Shown here piece by piece: positions 35,182 to 43,566 of a stretch of DNA of 64,000 bases. This DNA comes from Rhodococcus sp. OK302 (GTDB lineage Bacteria; Actinomycetota; Actinomycetes; Mycobacteriales; Mycobacteriaceae). A program made the position numbers and the translations under genes. The notes beneath the pieces are model-generated. The model was not told where the DNA came from. It ran no database searches and worked only from the letters and a program-made list of their open reading frames with translations. Numbering within the stretch: the first letter of the stretch is position 1; each line of letters opens with the position of its first letter. The DNA is taken from contig NZ_NPJZ01000001.1 in the NCBI RefSeq assembly GCF_002245895.1, positions 2,454,501 to 2,518,500 on the forward strand, read 5' to 3'.

Positions 35182-36327
35182 GTGAGAGTAGCCATCGTTG
35201 CGGAGTCCTTCCTGCCCAACATGAACGGCGTCACCAACTCGGTACTGCGCGTGCTCGAACACCTCGACCGGGCCGGCCACGACGCCCTGGTCATCGCGCC
35301 CGACACCGTTGGCTCAGAACCATCCGCGCCAACCGAACACGAAGGCGTACAGGTTATTCGAGTGCCTGCCGTCATGGTGCCCAAAGTCAGTTCGCTGCCG
35401 GTCGGATTGCCGGGGCCACGGCTGGTTTCGGCGGTCCGTGAATTTGCGCCGGACGTCATACACCTCGCGTCGCCCTTCCTGCTGGGAGCCGGGGGAGTGG
35501 GCATTGCCCAACGTCTCCAGGTGTCCACCGTCGCGGTCTACCAGACCGACGTCGCGGGCTTCGCAGAAAGCTACGGACTCGGCATCGCCAGTCGGGCCGC
35601 GTGGGCGTGGACCCGGCGAATACACAAGAGCTGCAACCGGACCCTGGCGCCGTCGACCGCGGCTGTCGACGCCCTCGCAAAACACGGCATTCCTCGCGTC
35701 CACAAGTGGGCCCGGGGCGTCGACGCCCAACGATTTGTACCGTCGCGTCGTAGCGCGGAACTGCGCCGGACCTGGATCGGCGACGCAGACCGTCTGGTTA
35801 TCGGATTTGTCGGACGGCTGGCGCCCGAGAAGCACGTCGAACGGCTGGCTGCGTTGGCCGGAGATCGGAGTTTGCAACTCGTTGTTGTCGGCGACGGGCC
35901 GGACCGAGACCGCTTGCGCACGTTGATGCCAGACGCGATCTTCACCGGGCAGCTCGACGGGACTGCCTTGGCCGACGCCTATGCGAGCCTGGACGTATTT
36001 GTGCATCCCGGCGAACACGAGACCTTCTGCCAAGCGGTGCAGGAAGCCCTCGCGAGCGGCGTGCCCGTCATCGGGCCTGATGCCGGTGGCCCACGGGATC
36101 TGATCTCGCATTGCCGCAACGGCTATCTGCTCCCGGTCGGGAGGTTTACCGACCTGCTTCCAGGCGCGGTCGACGCGTTGCGTCAGCAGGATCTACGAGC
36201 AGCACTCGGCACCGCTGCCCGGCGTTCGGTGTTGCACCGAACCTGGCCCGCCATCTGTGACGAGCTGCTGCGCCACTACGAAGATGTGGCGGGTCAGGGG
36301 TGGCGCACGAGTGCCCGAGCAGCCTGA
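35182..36327 (+). CDS. mgtA: GDP-mannose-dependent glycosyltransferase, MgtA-like (GT4 family)
   Basis: 381 residues of the GT-B fold from a GTG start. The N-terminal acceptor domain opens with [18 protein letters not shown]. The C-terminal donor domain has [17 protein letters not shown] and the GT4 signature [16 protein letters not shown] (E-x7-E). In mycobacteria the gene in this position (Rv0557) is mgtA, a mannosyltransferase first linked to PIM and later to the mannosylated glycolipid Man-GlcAGroAc2 and its lipomannan-like product. The same role is likely here from synteny and motifs. The downstream menG starts 37 bp after its stop. Confidence 0.88.
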   Translation: MRVAIVAESFLPNMNGVTNSVLRVLEHLDRAGHDALVIAPDTVGSEPSAPTEHEGVQVIRVPAVMVPKVSSLPVGLPGPRLVSAVREFAPDVIHLASPFLLGAGGVGIAQRLQVSTVAVYQTDVAGFAESYGLGIASRAAWAWTRRIHKSCNRTLAPSTAAVDALAKHGIPRVHKWARGVDAQRFVPSRRSAELRRTWIGDADRLVIGFVGRLAPEKHVERLAALAGDRSLQLVVVGDGPDRDRLRTLMPDAIFTGQLDGTALADAYASLDVFVHPGEHETFCQAVQEALASGVPVIGPDAGGPRDLISHCRNGYLLPVGRFTDLLPGAVDALRQQDLRAALGTAARRSVLHRTWPAICDELLRHYEDVAGQGWRTSARAA

Positions 36328-36364
36328 ACACCTTCGCAACCTGAGGGTTGGTAGCGTTTCCGGT

Positions 36365-37063
36365 GTGGCCACTACACACGGAACCCGGGCAACTCTCGAC
36401 AAACAGCCGCGCGAAGTCGCGTCGATGTTCGATGACGTCGCGGAGCGATACGACCTCACCAACACCGTGCTGTCCTTCGGCCAGGACAAAGGGTGGCGCA
36501 AAGCCACCCGCGAGGCTCTGGACCTGAAGCCGGGCGAAAAGGTACTCGACCTCGCGGCCGGTACCGGAGTCTCGACAGTCGAACTGGGACGATCCGGAGC
36601 TTGGTGTGTCGCCACCGACTTCTCCAAGGGCATGCTGAAGGCCGGACGCGCACGCAACGTGCCGATGGTGGCGGGCGACGCCATGAACCTTCCTTACGCC
36701 GACGACGTGTTCGACGCCGCGACTATTTCCTTCGGCCTGCGCAACGTCTCCGACTTCGAGGCCGGCCTGCGCGAGATCGCCCGCGTCACCAAACCAGGCG
36801 GACGCCTCGTTGTCAGCGAGTTCTCGACCCCCGTGTTCAGCCCGTTCCGCACGGTCTACATGGAATACCTGATGAAGGCGCTCCCGCAGGTCGCCCGCGC
36901 CGTGAGCAGCAACCCGGACGCCTACGTCTACCTCGCCGAATCCATTCGGGCCTGGCCGACGCAGGAAGAACTGGCCCGCAAGATCGAGGCTGCCGGCTGG
37001 AAGAACGTCAAATGGCGCAACCTCACCGGTGGCGTCGTAGCGCTGCATTACGCAACGCGGTAG
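36365..37063 (+). CDS. menG: demethylmenaquinone methyltransferase
   Basis: 232 residues from a GTG at 36365 ([15 protein letters not shown]); longer frames begin inside mgtA. It is a class I SAM-dependent methyltransferase of the UbiE/MenG type: [16 protein letters not shown] at the start, [14 protein letters not shown] for SAM binding, then [15 protein letters not shown] and [20 protein letters not shown]. It methylates demethylmenaquinone in the last ring step of menaquinone synthesis. Its stop abuts the stop of the convergent menJ gene. Confidence 0.95.
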   Translation: MATTHGTRATLDKQPREVASMFDDVAERYDLTNTVLSFGQDKGWRKATREALDLKPGEKVLDLAAGTGVSTVELGRSGAWCVATDFSKGMLKAGRARNVPMVAGDAMNLPYADDVFDAATISFGLRNVSDFEAGLREIARVTKPGGRLVVSEFSTPVFSPFRTVYMEYLMKALPQVARAVSSNPDAYVYLAESIRAWPTQEELARKIEAAGWKNVKWRNLTGGVVALHYATR

Positions 37064-38332
37064 TCAGCCGAAGAGTGGTCGGGAGTCGATCCTTCGGGAC
37101 GCGGCTCCCGACGCCCGCCATGCCCGCGCCGTCAGGTCGGCGTCGGCATCGGTGACGAGGTTTCCCATCACCCGCACCGCGATGGTCATCAGAGCCTTCG
37201 AGCGCATCGCGATGGGTCCGGACGCCGGTAGGAACTGCGGGACGGTGAGCAGTCCGGCAAGGCGACGCGCCACCGAGAATGCCTGCCCGTAATGCTCTCG
37301 AAGGACGCTCGGCCACAGCTCGGTCAGATCGTCGGCGCCGAGGTGTTCGACTATCAACCGTCCGCCTTCGAGGGCGTAGTCGATGCCCTCACCGTTGAGT
37401 GGATTCACACAGGCCGCGGCGTCGCCGATGATCGCCCAGTTGCGTCCGGCGATGTTCGAAACCGCACCGCCCATGGGCAGTAAAGCTGAAGCGACGGAAT
37501 GGATTTCACTGTTCCAGGACCATTCGCTGCGGCGCTGTTCCGTATACAGATCGAGGAGTGGACGGAGCGCTCCGGAGGCCGGTCGCTTGGCTGTCGCCAA
37601 GGTGCCGACGCCGATGTTCACCTCGCCTGTCCCCAGCGGGAAAATCCAGCCGTAACCCGCTTGGATCGTGCCGGCTCCGTCGCGGAGTTCCAGATGCGAG
37701 GTGATCCACGGGTCCGCGCTACGGGGCGTTCCGACGTACGCACGGGCCGCAACGCCGTACGCGGTCTCCCGATGCCATTCGCGCCCCAGCTTCTTGCCGA
37801 GGGTCGAGCGAACGCCGTCGGCGACGATCAAGGTTCGGCAGCGCAGAGTGCTGTTGCCCGAGGGGCCTGACAGGACGACCCCGGTCACCCGATCGCCGCT
37901 GAGTTCGACGTCGACGGCCTTGGTGCCCTCGATCATCACCGCACCTGATTCGATCGCGCACCGGCGGATCCTGTCATCCATTTCGGTGCGGGGGACAGCG
38001 CTCCCGATCGACGGGAACGATGTCCCCGGCCATTCCAATTCCAGTTCCTGACCGAAACCCGACAGACGGAGTCCACGGTTGGTCGTATGTGATCTAACCC
38101 ACTCACCCAGGCCTAGTTGATCGAGTTCGGCGACGGCGCGCGGAGTGAGTCCATCACCACATGTCTTGTCTCGGGGGAACACGGCAGCGTCGACGAGAAC
38201 TACGTCGCGGCCACTGCGTGCGGCCCAGGCTGCGGCCGAAGAACCCGCTGGACCAGCACCGATGATCACAATGTCGGTTTCGGTCGGCTGCGGATTCACG
38301 GCGGGGGACTGCTCTTCTCCGGACACACTCAC
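37064..38332 (-). CDS. menJ: geranylgeranyl reductase family FAD-dependent oxidoreductase (menaquinone reductase MenJ-like)
   Basis: 422 residues from a GTG. The N-terminal Rossmann motif VIIGAGPAGSSAAAW binds FAD, followed by FPRDKTCGDGLTPRAV, the CxGGGL-like signature of the geranylgeranyl reductase family. A second FAD motif lies in WAIIGDAAACVNPLNGEGI. In M. tuberculosis the syntenic Rv0561c (MenJ) saturates one isoprene unit of menaquinone-9. The same reaction is inferred here. The gene faces menG (stops abutting) and is divergent from the polyprenyl synthase. Confidence 0.9.
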   Translation of the reverse strand: MSVSGEEQSPAVNPQPTETDIVIIGAGPAGSSAAAWAARSGRDVVLVDAAVFPRDKTCGDGLTPRAVAELDQLGLGEWVRSHTTNRGLRLSGFGQELELEWPGTSFPSIGSAVPRTEMDDRIRRCAIESGAVMIEGTKAVDVELSGDRVTGVVLSGPSGNSTLRCRTLIVADGVRSTLGKKLGREWHRETAYGVAARAYVGTPRSADPWITSHLELRDGAGTIQAGYGWIFPLGTGEVNIGVGTLATAKRPASGALRPLLDLYTEQRRSEWSWNSEIHSVASALLPMGGAVSNIAGRNWAIIGDAAACVNPLNGEGIDYALEGGRLIVEHLGADDLTELWPSVLREHYGQAFSVARRLAGLLTVPQFLPASGPIAMRSKALMTIAVRVMGNLVTDADADLTARAWRASGAASRRIDSRPLFG

Positions 38333-38430
38333 ATCTTCCCAGGCTCATGTTCACGACCGTGGCGAGGCCGTCCGGTGAGCGAGGCGCTAGGTTCACTACC
38401 GTGGGAACCGAGCCGTCACTGACGACAGGA

Positions 38431-39480
38431 ATGGGTACTGACATCGTGAGCACCGAAAAGACTGCTGCCGACGCAACAGCAGTGAGCACCGTCGTTGCAG
38501 GAATCGACTTGGGCAACGACGAGCTTGCTGCAGTAGTTCGTAGTGGACTCTCCGATGTCGAAGAATTGTTGGTCAGCGAGCTGTCCGACGGGGAGGACTT
38601 CCTCACCGAAGCCGCGCTGCATCTCGCGCGCGCCGGCGGGAAGCGTTTCCGTCCGATGTTCACGATCCTGACGGCACAGCTCGGACCCAATCCGACTGAT
38701 CCGTCCATCATCACCGCAGCCACCGTCACAGAACTCGTGCACCTCGCGACGCTCTATCACGACGACGTCATGGACGAGGCGTCCATGCGACGCGGCGCTC
38801 CGAGTGCCAACGCACGCTGGGGTAACAGCGTCGCCATCCTGGCCGGTGACTACTTGTTCGCTCACGCGTCACGGTTGGTCTCGACTCTCGGCCCCGAAGC
38901 CGTCCGCATCATCGCCGAGACATTCGCGGAGCTGGTCACAGGCCAGATGCGTGAAACGATCGGTGCCCGTCAAGAACAAGATTCGATCGAGCACTACCTC
39001 AAGGTCGTGTGGGAGAAGACCGGTTCGCTGATCGCCGCAGCTGGTCGATTCGGTGGCACGTTCTCCGGTTTCGACGCGGCCCACATCGAACGACTCGAGC
39101 GTTTGGGTGACGCGGTCGGCGTTGCATTCCAGATCGCGGATGACATCATCGACATTTCCTCCGTCGCTGAGCAGTCGGGTAAAACGCCAGGTACGGACCT
39201 TCGAGAGGGTGTCCACACGCTCCCCGTGCTCTACGCATTCCAGGAGGAAGGCGCTGACGCCGATCGCCTACGTGAACTGCTCGCCGGGCCCGTCACCGAG
39301 GATGCCGACGTTGAAGAGGCTCTCGCATTGCTCGATCGTTCCCCCGGTATGGCCAAGGCAAAGGCAAAGTTGGGCGAATACGTGGTTGCAGCGCGGGCAC
39401 AGCTCGCGGAGTTGCCGCAGGGTCCCGCAAACGAGGCACTCGTACGGCTTATCGACTACACCGTGGAACGAGTTGGCTGA
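38431..39480 (+). CDS. grcC1: polyprenyl diphosphate synthase (menaquinone side chain)
   Basis: 349 residues from the ATG at 38431. GTG codons at 38401 and 38446 and a longer frame from 38347 are also possible; an ACAGGA just before 38431 gives no ideal spacing, so the start is uncertain. The prenyl synthase motifs are complete: GGKRFRPMF, first aspartate-rich LYHDDVMDEA, GDYLFAHASRL, and second aspartate-rich IADDIIDIS. It elongates isoprenoid diphosphates; the gene order menG/menJ - grcC1 - htpX equals Rv0558-Rv0563 of M. tuberculosis, which points to the menaquinone tail. Product chain length is not readable from sequence. Confidence 0.92.
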   Translation: MGTDIVSTEKTAADATAVSTVVAGIDLGNDELAAVVRSGLSDVEELLVSELSDGEDFLTEAALHLARAGGKRFRPMFTILTAQLGPNPTDPSIITAATVTELVHLATLYHDDVMDEASMRRGAPSANARWGNSVAILAGDYLFAHASRLVSTLGPEAVRIIAETFAELVTGQMRETIGARQEQDSIEHYLKVVWEKTGSLIAAAGRFGGTFSGFDAAHIERLERLGDAVGVAFQIADDIIDISSVAEQSGKTPGTDLREGVHTLPVLYAFQEEGADADRLRELLAGPVTEDADVEEALALLDRSPGMAKAKAKLGEYVVAARAQLAELPQGPANEALVRLIDYTVERVG

Positions 39481-39599
39481 CGCATAGCGGATCCTGCTGT
39501 TGCCTGGGGAACCTGCACACCACTGCCCTTCGTTGACTGAGCAAGTCGGTTGAAACACCGATAGGTTTCAGGCGAGCTGTGAGCTCGGACGGGTAAGAG

Positions 39600-40472
39600 G
39601 TGAGCGCTGTGCACGGCTACGCAAACGGAGCCAAGACTTTCGGGCTATTGGTCGGAATGTCCGCCCTGATCGTGTTCGTCGGATCGTTGTTCGGCAACTC
39701 GACCATCTTGTTGGGGTCAATCGTCTTTGCCGTGGGAATGAATGCCTACGTCTACTTCAACAGCGCCAAGCTGGCACTGCGCGCGATGCGTGCTGTGCCC
39801 ATTACCGAAGTAGAAGCGCCGGCGATCTATCGCATCGTGCGCGAGTTGGCGACGACGGCACATCAGCCGATGCCGAGCCTCTACGTCAGCCCCACAAACG
39901 CGCCCAACGCCTTCGCTACGGGCCGCAATCCGCGACATGCCGCTGTGTGCGTGACCAGTGGAATCATGGCGCTGTTGAACGAGCGTGAGCTGCGAGCCGT
40001 ACTCGGTCACGAACTGTCACACGTCTACAACCGGGACATTCTGATCTCGTCCGTGGCCGGCGCGATGGCCGCCGTGATTTCCGGTCTCGCCAACTTCGCG
40101 ATGTACGCCAGCATGTTCGGCGGTCGGGGAAACGGGCAGGGATCCAACCCGATCGCGCTGCTACTCGTCGCTCTGCTGGGGCCGATAGCGGCGACGGTGG
40201 TAAAACTCGCGGTCTCCCGCTCACGGGAGTATCAGGCCGATCAATCGGGAGCTGAGCTCACCGGAGACCCGTTGGCGCTCGCTTCGGCATTGAGGAAGCT
40301 GGAGGCGGGCGTTGCGGCCGCTCCATTGCCTCCGGAGCCGCAATTGGCAGCTCAGTCGCATCTCATGATCGCAAACCCGTTTCGGGCGGGGGAGAAGATG
40401 AGCAAGCTGTTCTCGACGCATCCGCCGATGGCCGATCGGATCGAACGTCTGGAGAAGATGGCAGGGATGTAG
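39600..40472 (+). CDS. htpX: membrane zinc metalloprotease HtpX
   Basis: 290 residues from a GTG; a second GTG three codons later (VHGYANG) is an alternative. Two N-terminal transmembrane helices are followed by the zincin motif [12 protein letters not shown] (HExxH) and two more hydrophobic segments. A glutamate ligand lies in [15 protein letters not shown]. HtpX degrades misfolded membrane proteins and faces the cytoplasm. It lies 119 bp after the polyprenyl synthase. An elaborate inverted repeat begins at its stop codon. Confidence 0.95.
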   Translation: MSAVHGYANGAKTFGLLVGMSALIVFVGSLFGNSTILLGSIVFAVGMNAYVYFNSAKLALRAMRAVPITEVEAPAIYRIVRELATTAHQPMPSLYVSPTNAPNAFATGRNPRHAAVCVTSGIMALLNERELRAVLGHELSHVYNRDILISSVAGAMAAVISGLANFAMYASMFGGRGNGQGSNPIALLLVALLGPIAATVVKLAVSRSREYQADQSGAELTGDPLALASALRKLEAGVAAAPLPPEPQLAAQSHLMIANPFRAGEKMSKLFSTHPPMADRIERLEKMAGM

Positions 40473-40545
40473 GGGCCTCCGGCCCCTGTGCGCCTTTTTG
40501 GTGGTTCGCACTACCAAAAAGGCGCACAGGGGCGCAGCCCCTACC
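40471..40545. terminator. compound inverted repeat, bidirectional terminator between htpX and yajQ
   Basis: A perfect 21-bp inverted repeat (40482-40502 with 40513-40533, 10-nt loop) contains TTTTT/AAAAA on its inner side. Extra GC-rich hairpins flank both ends (AGGGGCC/GGCCCCT at 40471-40487; GGGGC/GCCCC at 40530-40541). The genes on both sides converge here. The stem could terminate transcripts from either direction. Its size and symmetry suggest it may be one copy of a dispersed repeat; that cannot be tested in this window. Confidence 0.85.
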
Positions 40546-41032
40546 TGTAGTTCACGAACTGCAGTGCGATTCCGAAGTCGTCACCGCGGAGGAGAGCCAT
40601 GACGGCCTGGAGGTCGTCACGCTTCTTGCTGCTCACGCGGAGCTCTTCACCCTGGATCTGCGCTTTGACGCCCTTAGGGCCCTCGTCACGGATCTTCTTG
40701 GTGATCTTCTTGGCATTCTCGCTGGTGATGCCCTGGACCAATGTCCCGGACAGCTTGTAGATCTTTCCGGACTGGGCCGGCTCGCCGGCATCGAACGCCT
40801 TCAGAGAGATGTCACGGCGAATCAACTTTTCCTTGAACACCTCGAGTGCGGCCAGCAGACGCTCCTCGGTATCGGCGTTCAACGTGATCGTCTCTTCACC
40901 CGACCAATCGATCGACGCACCGGTGTTCCGGAAGTCGAAACGCGTGGTCAACTCCTTGGCAGCTTGATGTAAGGCGTTGTCTACCTCTTGACGGTCTACT
41001 TTGCTCACCACGTCGAAGGACGAATCAGCCAC
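40541..41032 (-). CDS. YajQ family nucleotide-binding protein
   Basis: 163 residues from a GTG at 41032 ([17 protein letters not shown]), the standard start of the family. The protein consists of two ferredoxin-like domains of the UPF0234/YajQ family; QVIKVIR-like features are replaced here by [20 protein letters not shown] and the C-terminal [22 protein letters not shown]. Some members bind cyclic di-GMP or other nucleotides. The stop lies at the edge of the shared terminator repeat. Function in this organism is unknown. Confidence 0.93.
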   Translation of the reverse strand: MADSSFDVVSKVDRQEVDNALHQAAKELTTRFDFRNTGASIDWSGEETITLNADTEERLLAALEVFKEKLIRRDISLKAFDAGEPAQSGKIYKLSGTLVQGITSENAKKITKKIRDEGPKGVKAQIQGEELRVSSKKRDDLQAVMALLRGDDFGIALQFVNYR

Positions 41033-41196
41033 TTCACACTCCCGCTTCCCAGTCATTCACGAACATCGTGTTGCATCCACCTTCCATACCGGTGGATACC
41101 TCGACGGTATCGGTTCGGCACCGCCTGTTACCACCCGGTTTGCTAAATGGGGGTGGGTTCGTTGTATTCTTCTCACCGCACCAAGGAAGTCGTTCT

Positions 41197-41221
41197 TGGC
41201 CGCTGCGCGTCGCGATATACT
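41197..41221 (+). promoter_or_regulatory. candidate promoter of tRNA-Tyr
   Basis: A TATACT hexamer (41216-41221) matches the -10 consensus at five of six bases and lies 36 bp upstream of the tRNA. The hexamer 17 bp further upstream (TTCTTG) is a weak -35. The distance fits a short 5' leader on the tRNA precursor. Confidence 0.45.
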
Positions 41222-41256
41222 TGCGAGAGCATCGGATCAGGACCCTGGTGCAGCAT

Positions 41257-41339
41257 GGCAGATTGCCCGAGCGGCCAATGGGAGCGGACTGTAAATCCGT
41301 CGGCGTATGCCTACGTAGGTTCGAATCCTACATCTGCCA
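41257..41339 (+). tRNA. tRNA-Tyr (GTA)
   Basis: The acceptor stem GGCAGAT (41257-41263) pairs with ATCTGCC (41332-41338), discriminator A at 41339, CCA not encoded. The anticodon GTA is at 41291-41293. The long variable arm is of the bacterial tyrosine type, and the T-loop region GGTTCGAATCC is intact. A 16-bp terminator follows at once, so it is a single-gene transcript. Confidence 0.95.
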
Positions 41340-41344
41340 CACAG

Positions 41345-41389
41345 AGTCAGCCCCGATCTTCGAATCAGAAGATCGGGGCTGACTTTTTT
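41345..41389 (+). terminator. rho-independent terminator after tRNA-Tyr
   Basis: A 16-bp perfect stem (41345-41360 with 41369-41384, loop CGAATCAG) is followed by a run of T to 41389. This is the most classical intrinsic terminator in the window. Confidence 0.92.
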
Positions 41390-41452
41390 GTATCTGCAGG
41401 TTGGTTCGCGCAAAGGGTTGGTCTACCGACCTGTGTCTGCAGCCGGCGCGTT

Positions 41453-41497
41453 GCACTCTCTCCCTCTGCACTCTCTCCGTCTGCACTCTCCCCGTGG
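41453..41497 (+). repeat. three tandem 15-nt repeats, GCACTCTCTCC-type
   Basis: Units at 41453-41467, 41468-41482 and 41483-41497 share GCACTCTCTCC followed by a variable tail (CTCT, GTCT; third copy GCACTCTCCCCGTGG). They lie directly upstream of a purine-rich GAGAGGAGG, which is partly complementary to the CTCTCTCC core. Confidence 0.75.
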
Positions 41498-41514
41498 TTA
41501 GAGAGGAGGTGCAG

Positions 41515-41724
41515 ATGCAGCCCGGGAAACTCACTGCGGTGGGTTTCGGCCCCGGAACCATTCGGGTTCCTGCCAGAAGGGCCTTTTGGCAGGAGTGGGA
41601 CCTTCCGAGGCTGAATTACGGGTCCATCTGCGGGGTTCTGGCGTCATCCCAGTTCGCAGATAGGCCTCGCCATGCGCGCCAATCGGTGCAACAATGGGCT
41701 CCGGTACCAATTTTGCCGCGTTGA
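41515..41724 (+). CDS. possible small protein (69 aa) in a structured tRNA interval
   Basis: An ATG at 41515 has GGAGG at 41505-41509, spacing 5, one of the best ribosome-binding sites in the window. The 69-residue product (MQPGKLTAVGFGPGTIRV at the start) has no signal peptide, transmembrane segment or motif I recognise. The same DNA forms two hairpins (41554-41570 and 41569-41593), so the stretch could instead be a structured RNA or plain intergenic sequence. I mark it as uncertain. Confidence 0.25.
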   Translation: MQPGKLTAVGFGPGTIRVPARRAFWQEWDLPRLNYGSICGVLASSQFADRPRHARQSVQQWAPVPILPR

Positions 41725-41733
41725 CCAGCCGAT

Positions 41734-41763
41734 TTGGTGCTGACGACTGTTTCTGTGTAATCT
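41734..41763 (+). promoter_or_regulatory. candidate promoter of the tRNA-Thr/Met - rpmG unit
   Basis: TTGGTG (41734-41739) and TAATCT (41758-41763) are separated by 18 bp and lie 42 bp upstream of tRNA-Thr. The match to a vegetative promoter is moderate. Confidence 0.4.
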
Positions 41764-41805
41764 TTCGGAGGCTTCAAGAGAGCGGAAACGCACTCCAGAG
41801 GCCAC

Positions 41806-41878
41806 GCCCCCTTAGCTCAGTCGGTAGAGCGTTTCCATGGTAAGGAAAAGGTCAACGGTTCGATTCCGTTAGGGGGCT
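41806..41878 (+). tRNA. tRNA-Thr (GGT)
   Basis: GCCCCCT (41806-41812) pairs with AGGGGGC (41871-41877), discriminator T at 41878. The anticodon loop ATGGTAA carries GGT between complementary TTTCC and GGAAA arms. D-arm GCTCAGTCGGTAGAGC and T-arm GGTTCGATTCC are standard. It is 44 bp before tRNA-Met and probably co-transcribed. Confidence 0.95.
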
Positions 41879-41922
41879 CGCTGGATTGGGGTGTCGTGCT
41901 TACGCGCGACACTCGACACCGA

Positions 41923-41995
41923 GGCGGTGTAGCTCAGTTGGTAGAGCAAACGACTCATAATCGTTGCGTCGCCGGTTCAAGTCCGGTCACCGCTA
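41923..41995 (+). tRNA. tRNA-Met (CAT), elongator type
   Basis: GGCGGTG (41923-41929) pairs with CACCGCT (41988-41994), with a G-U at the end, discriminator A at 41995. The anticodon loop CTCATAA carries CAT. The paired first position makes it an elongator rather than an initiator tRNA. An Ile2 identity (CAT modified to lysidine) cannot be fully excluded without comparison. Confidence 0.88.
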
Positions 41996-42056
41996 CACAA
42001 TATGCATGATCCACCCTGATTGCTCGTAATCAGATACACCCGAAAGAAGGCATCCC

Positions 42057-42224
42057 GTGGCCTCCTCGACCGACGTTCGGCCCAAGATCACCTTGGCCTG
42101 CGAGGTATGCAAGCACCGTAACTACATCACCAAGAAGAATCGGCGCAACGACCCCGATCGCCTGGAGCTCAAGAAGTTCTGCTCCAACTGCGGAACCCAC
42201 CAGTCGCATCGCGAGTCGAAGTAG
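42057..42224 (+). CDS. rpmG: 50S ribosomal protein L33
   Basis: 55 residues from a GTG at 42057 with GAAGG 8 bp upstream. The sequence ([20 protein letters not shown], then [18 protein letters not shown]) has the two CxxC pairs of the zinc-binding form. It is the tRNA-linked L33 copy that precedes the hadAB genes in mycolate-bearing actinobacteria. The gene is short and lies 61 bp after tRNA-Met, probably on the same transcript. Confidence 0.95.
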   Translation: MASSTDVRPKITLACEVCKHRNYITKKNRRNDPDRLELKKFCSNCGTHQSHRESK

Positions 42225-42311
42225 CACAGTCCTTAACCGGACAGCGATTTTCGCGGAAAACCCTCTCCGGGCCTGCGTCTTCGGGTCCAAGCTAGAAGAG
42301 AGTTTTTCCGC

Positions 42312-42866
42312 GTGACAGATTTGCAAGTGAACGAGGCAGCGGCCGAGGTCCCCCTGGACCCGGCCGCTCATGCCGTCCAGATGGTTGGTCACCACTATCG
42401 TGTCGAAGACTTCTACGAGGTCGGGCGCGAGAAGGTGCGCGAGTTTGCTCGCGCTGTCCAGGACGCGCACCCCGCGCATTATGACGAAACCGCAGCTAAG
42501 GGCCTCGGATACGACGGCCTGATCGCTCCGGTGACGTTTGTTGCGATCGTGGGCAGTATCGCTCAGCGACGTCTGTTCGATGAAATCGTCACCGGCTACG
42601 ACCTGAGTCAGATTCTCCATACCGACCAACGGGTTGTGCTGCATAAGCCAATTCAGGTTGGGGATCGACTCTTCTGCGACGTCTACCTGGATTCGTTCAG
42701 GCAGGCAGCAGGTAGCGACATCATCGTAACCAAGAACATCATCACCGATCAGAACGACGACGAGGTCGTCACGATGTGGACAACTCTGGTTGCCCGCACC
42801 GGCGGCGAGGTGGACGAGAATATCGCCCACGCAGTCAAGGATGTGATGATGCATGTCGCTTCGTAA
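42312..42866 (+). CDS. hadA: (3R)-hydroxyacyl-ACP dehydratase subunit HadA
   Basis: 184 residues from a GTG. It is a MaoC/hotdog-type subunit: VGHHYRVEDFYEVGREKVRE opens the domain and DAHPAHYDE lies where the catalytic subunit would have its hydratase motif. HadA is the substrate-binding, non-catalytic partner. The HadAB heterodimer removes water from 3-hydroxyacyl chains in the FAS-II system that builds meromycolate. It overlaps hadB by 14 bp. In M. tuberculosis the order is rpmG2-hadA-hadB-hadC, as here except for the missing hadC. Confidence 0.92.
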   Translation: MTDLQVNEAAAEVPLDPAAHAVQMVGHHYRVEDFYEVGREKVREFARAVQDAHPAHYDETAAKGLGYDGLIAPVTFVAIVGSIAQRRLFDEIVTGYDLSQILHTDQRVVLHKPIQVGDRLFCDVYLDSFRQAAGSDIIVTKNIITDQNDDEVVTMWTTLVARTGGEVDENIAHAVKDVMMHVAS

Positions 42867-43278
42867 ATTTTCCGACGTGAGCGTCGGCGATCTCCTTCCG
42901 GAGAAGGCCGTCACGCTGACGCGTGGAAACCTCGCCAATTATTCTGGTGTCGCGGGTGATCCCAACCCGATTCACTTCAGTGACGAGGTTGCTCGACTTG
43001 CCGGCCTGCCCGATGTGGTGGCGCACGGCATGCTCTCCATGGGCATCGGTGCCGGTTACGTCACCGAATGGCTGGGGGACCCGGGCGCTGTGACCGAGTA
43101 CAATGTACGGTTCACTAGCCCGGTCATCGTGGCGGCCGACAAGGCTGCCGAGATCGAGTTCACCGGTAAGGTGAAGTCGATCGACGAAGAAAGTAAGACT
43201 GCAGTACTGGCAATTGTGGCGAAGTCCGAAGGCAAGAAAATTTTCGGTCGCGCCACTGCCACGGTCCGTCTGGCCTGA
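42853..43278 (+). CDS. hadB: (3R)-hydroxyacyl-ACP dehydratase catalytic subunit HadB
   Basis: 141 residues with the hydratase-2 catalytic motif YSGVAGDPNPIHFSDEVA (Asp and His five residues apart) and AHGMLSMGIGAGYV. It is the catalytic half of the HadAB dehydratase in mycolic acid elongation. The start (ATG) lies inside the end of hadA, so the subunits are co-translated. No hadC follows: the next element is tRNA-Trp 184 bp downstream, and I find no third dehydratase frame in between. Confidence 0.94.
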   Translation: MSLRKFSDVSVGDLLPEKAVTLTRGNLANYSGVAGDPNPIHFSDEVARLAGLPDVVAHGMLSMGIGAGYVTEWLGDPGAVTEYNVRFTSPVIVAADKAAEIEFTGKVKSIDEESKTAVLAIVAKSEGKKIFGRATATVRLA

Positions 43279-43462
43279 TAGCCGGGTAGATTGTGTTTGT
43301 TCCGGGGCTTTGAAGTACACTGAGATTTCTGGGATTCCTCAGCGCTGCGCGCTGCCCTGAATGTCGCAAGATATTCATCTTGGGTAGCGCGTGTGTTGTG
43401 TGATCGCAGAGCGGTTGATCGAAACAGCAGGCATGAAAATGTCGGCGGTAGACGTCAACCAA

Positions 43463-43535
<73 letters not shown>

Positions 43536-43566
43536 CCCCCGGATGCCAGCGACTGAGAGGAACGAC

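Noticed and set aside
41453..41497. Tandem 15-nt repeats as a possible CRISPR array
   Set aside because: Units are contiguous without spacers and too short; no cas genes in the window.
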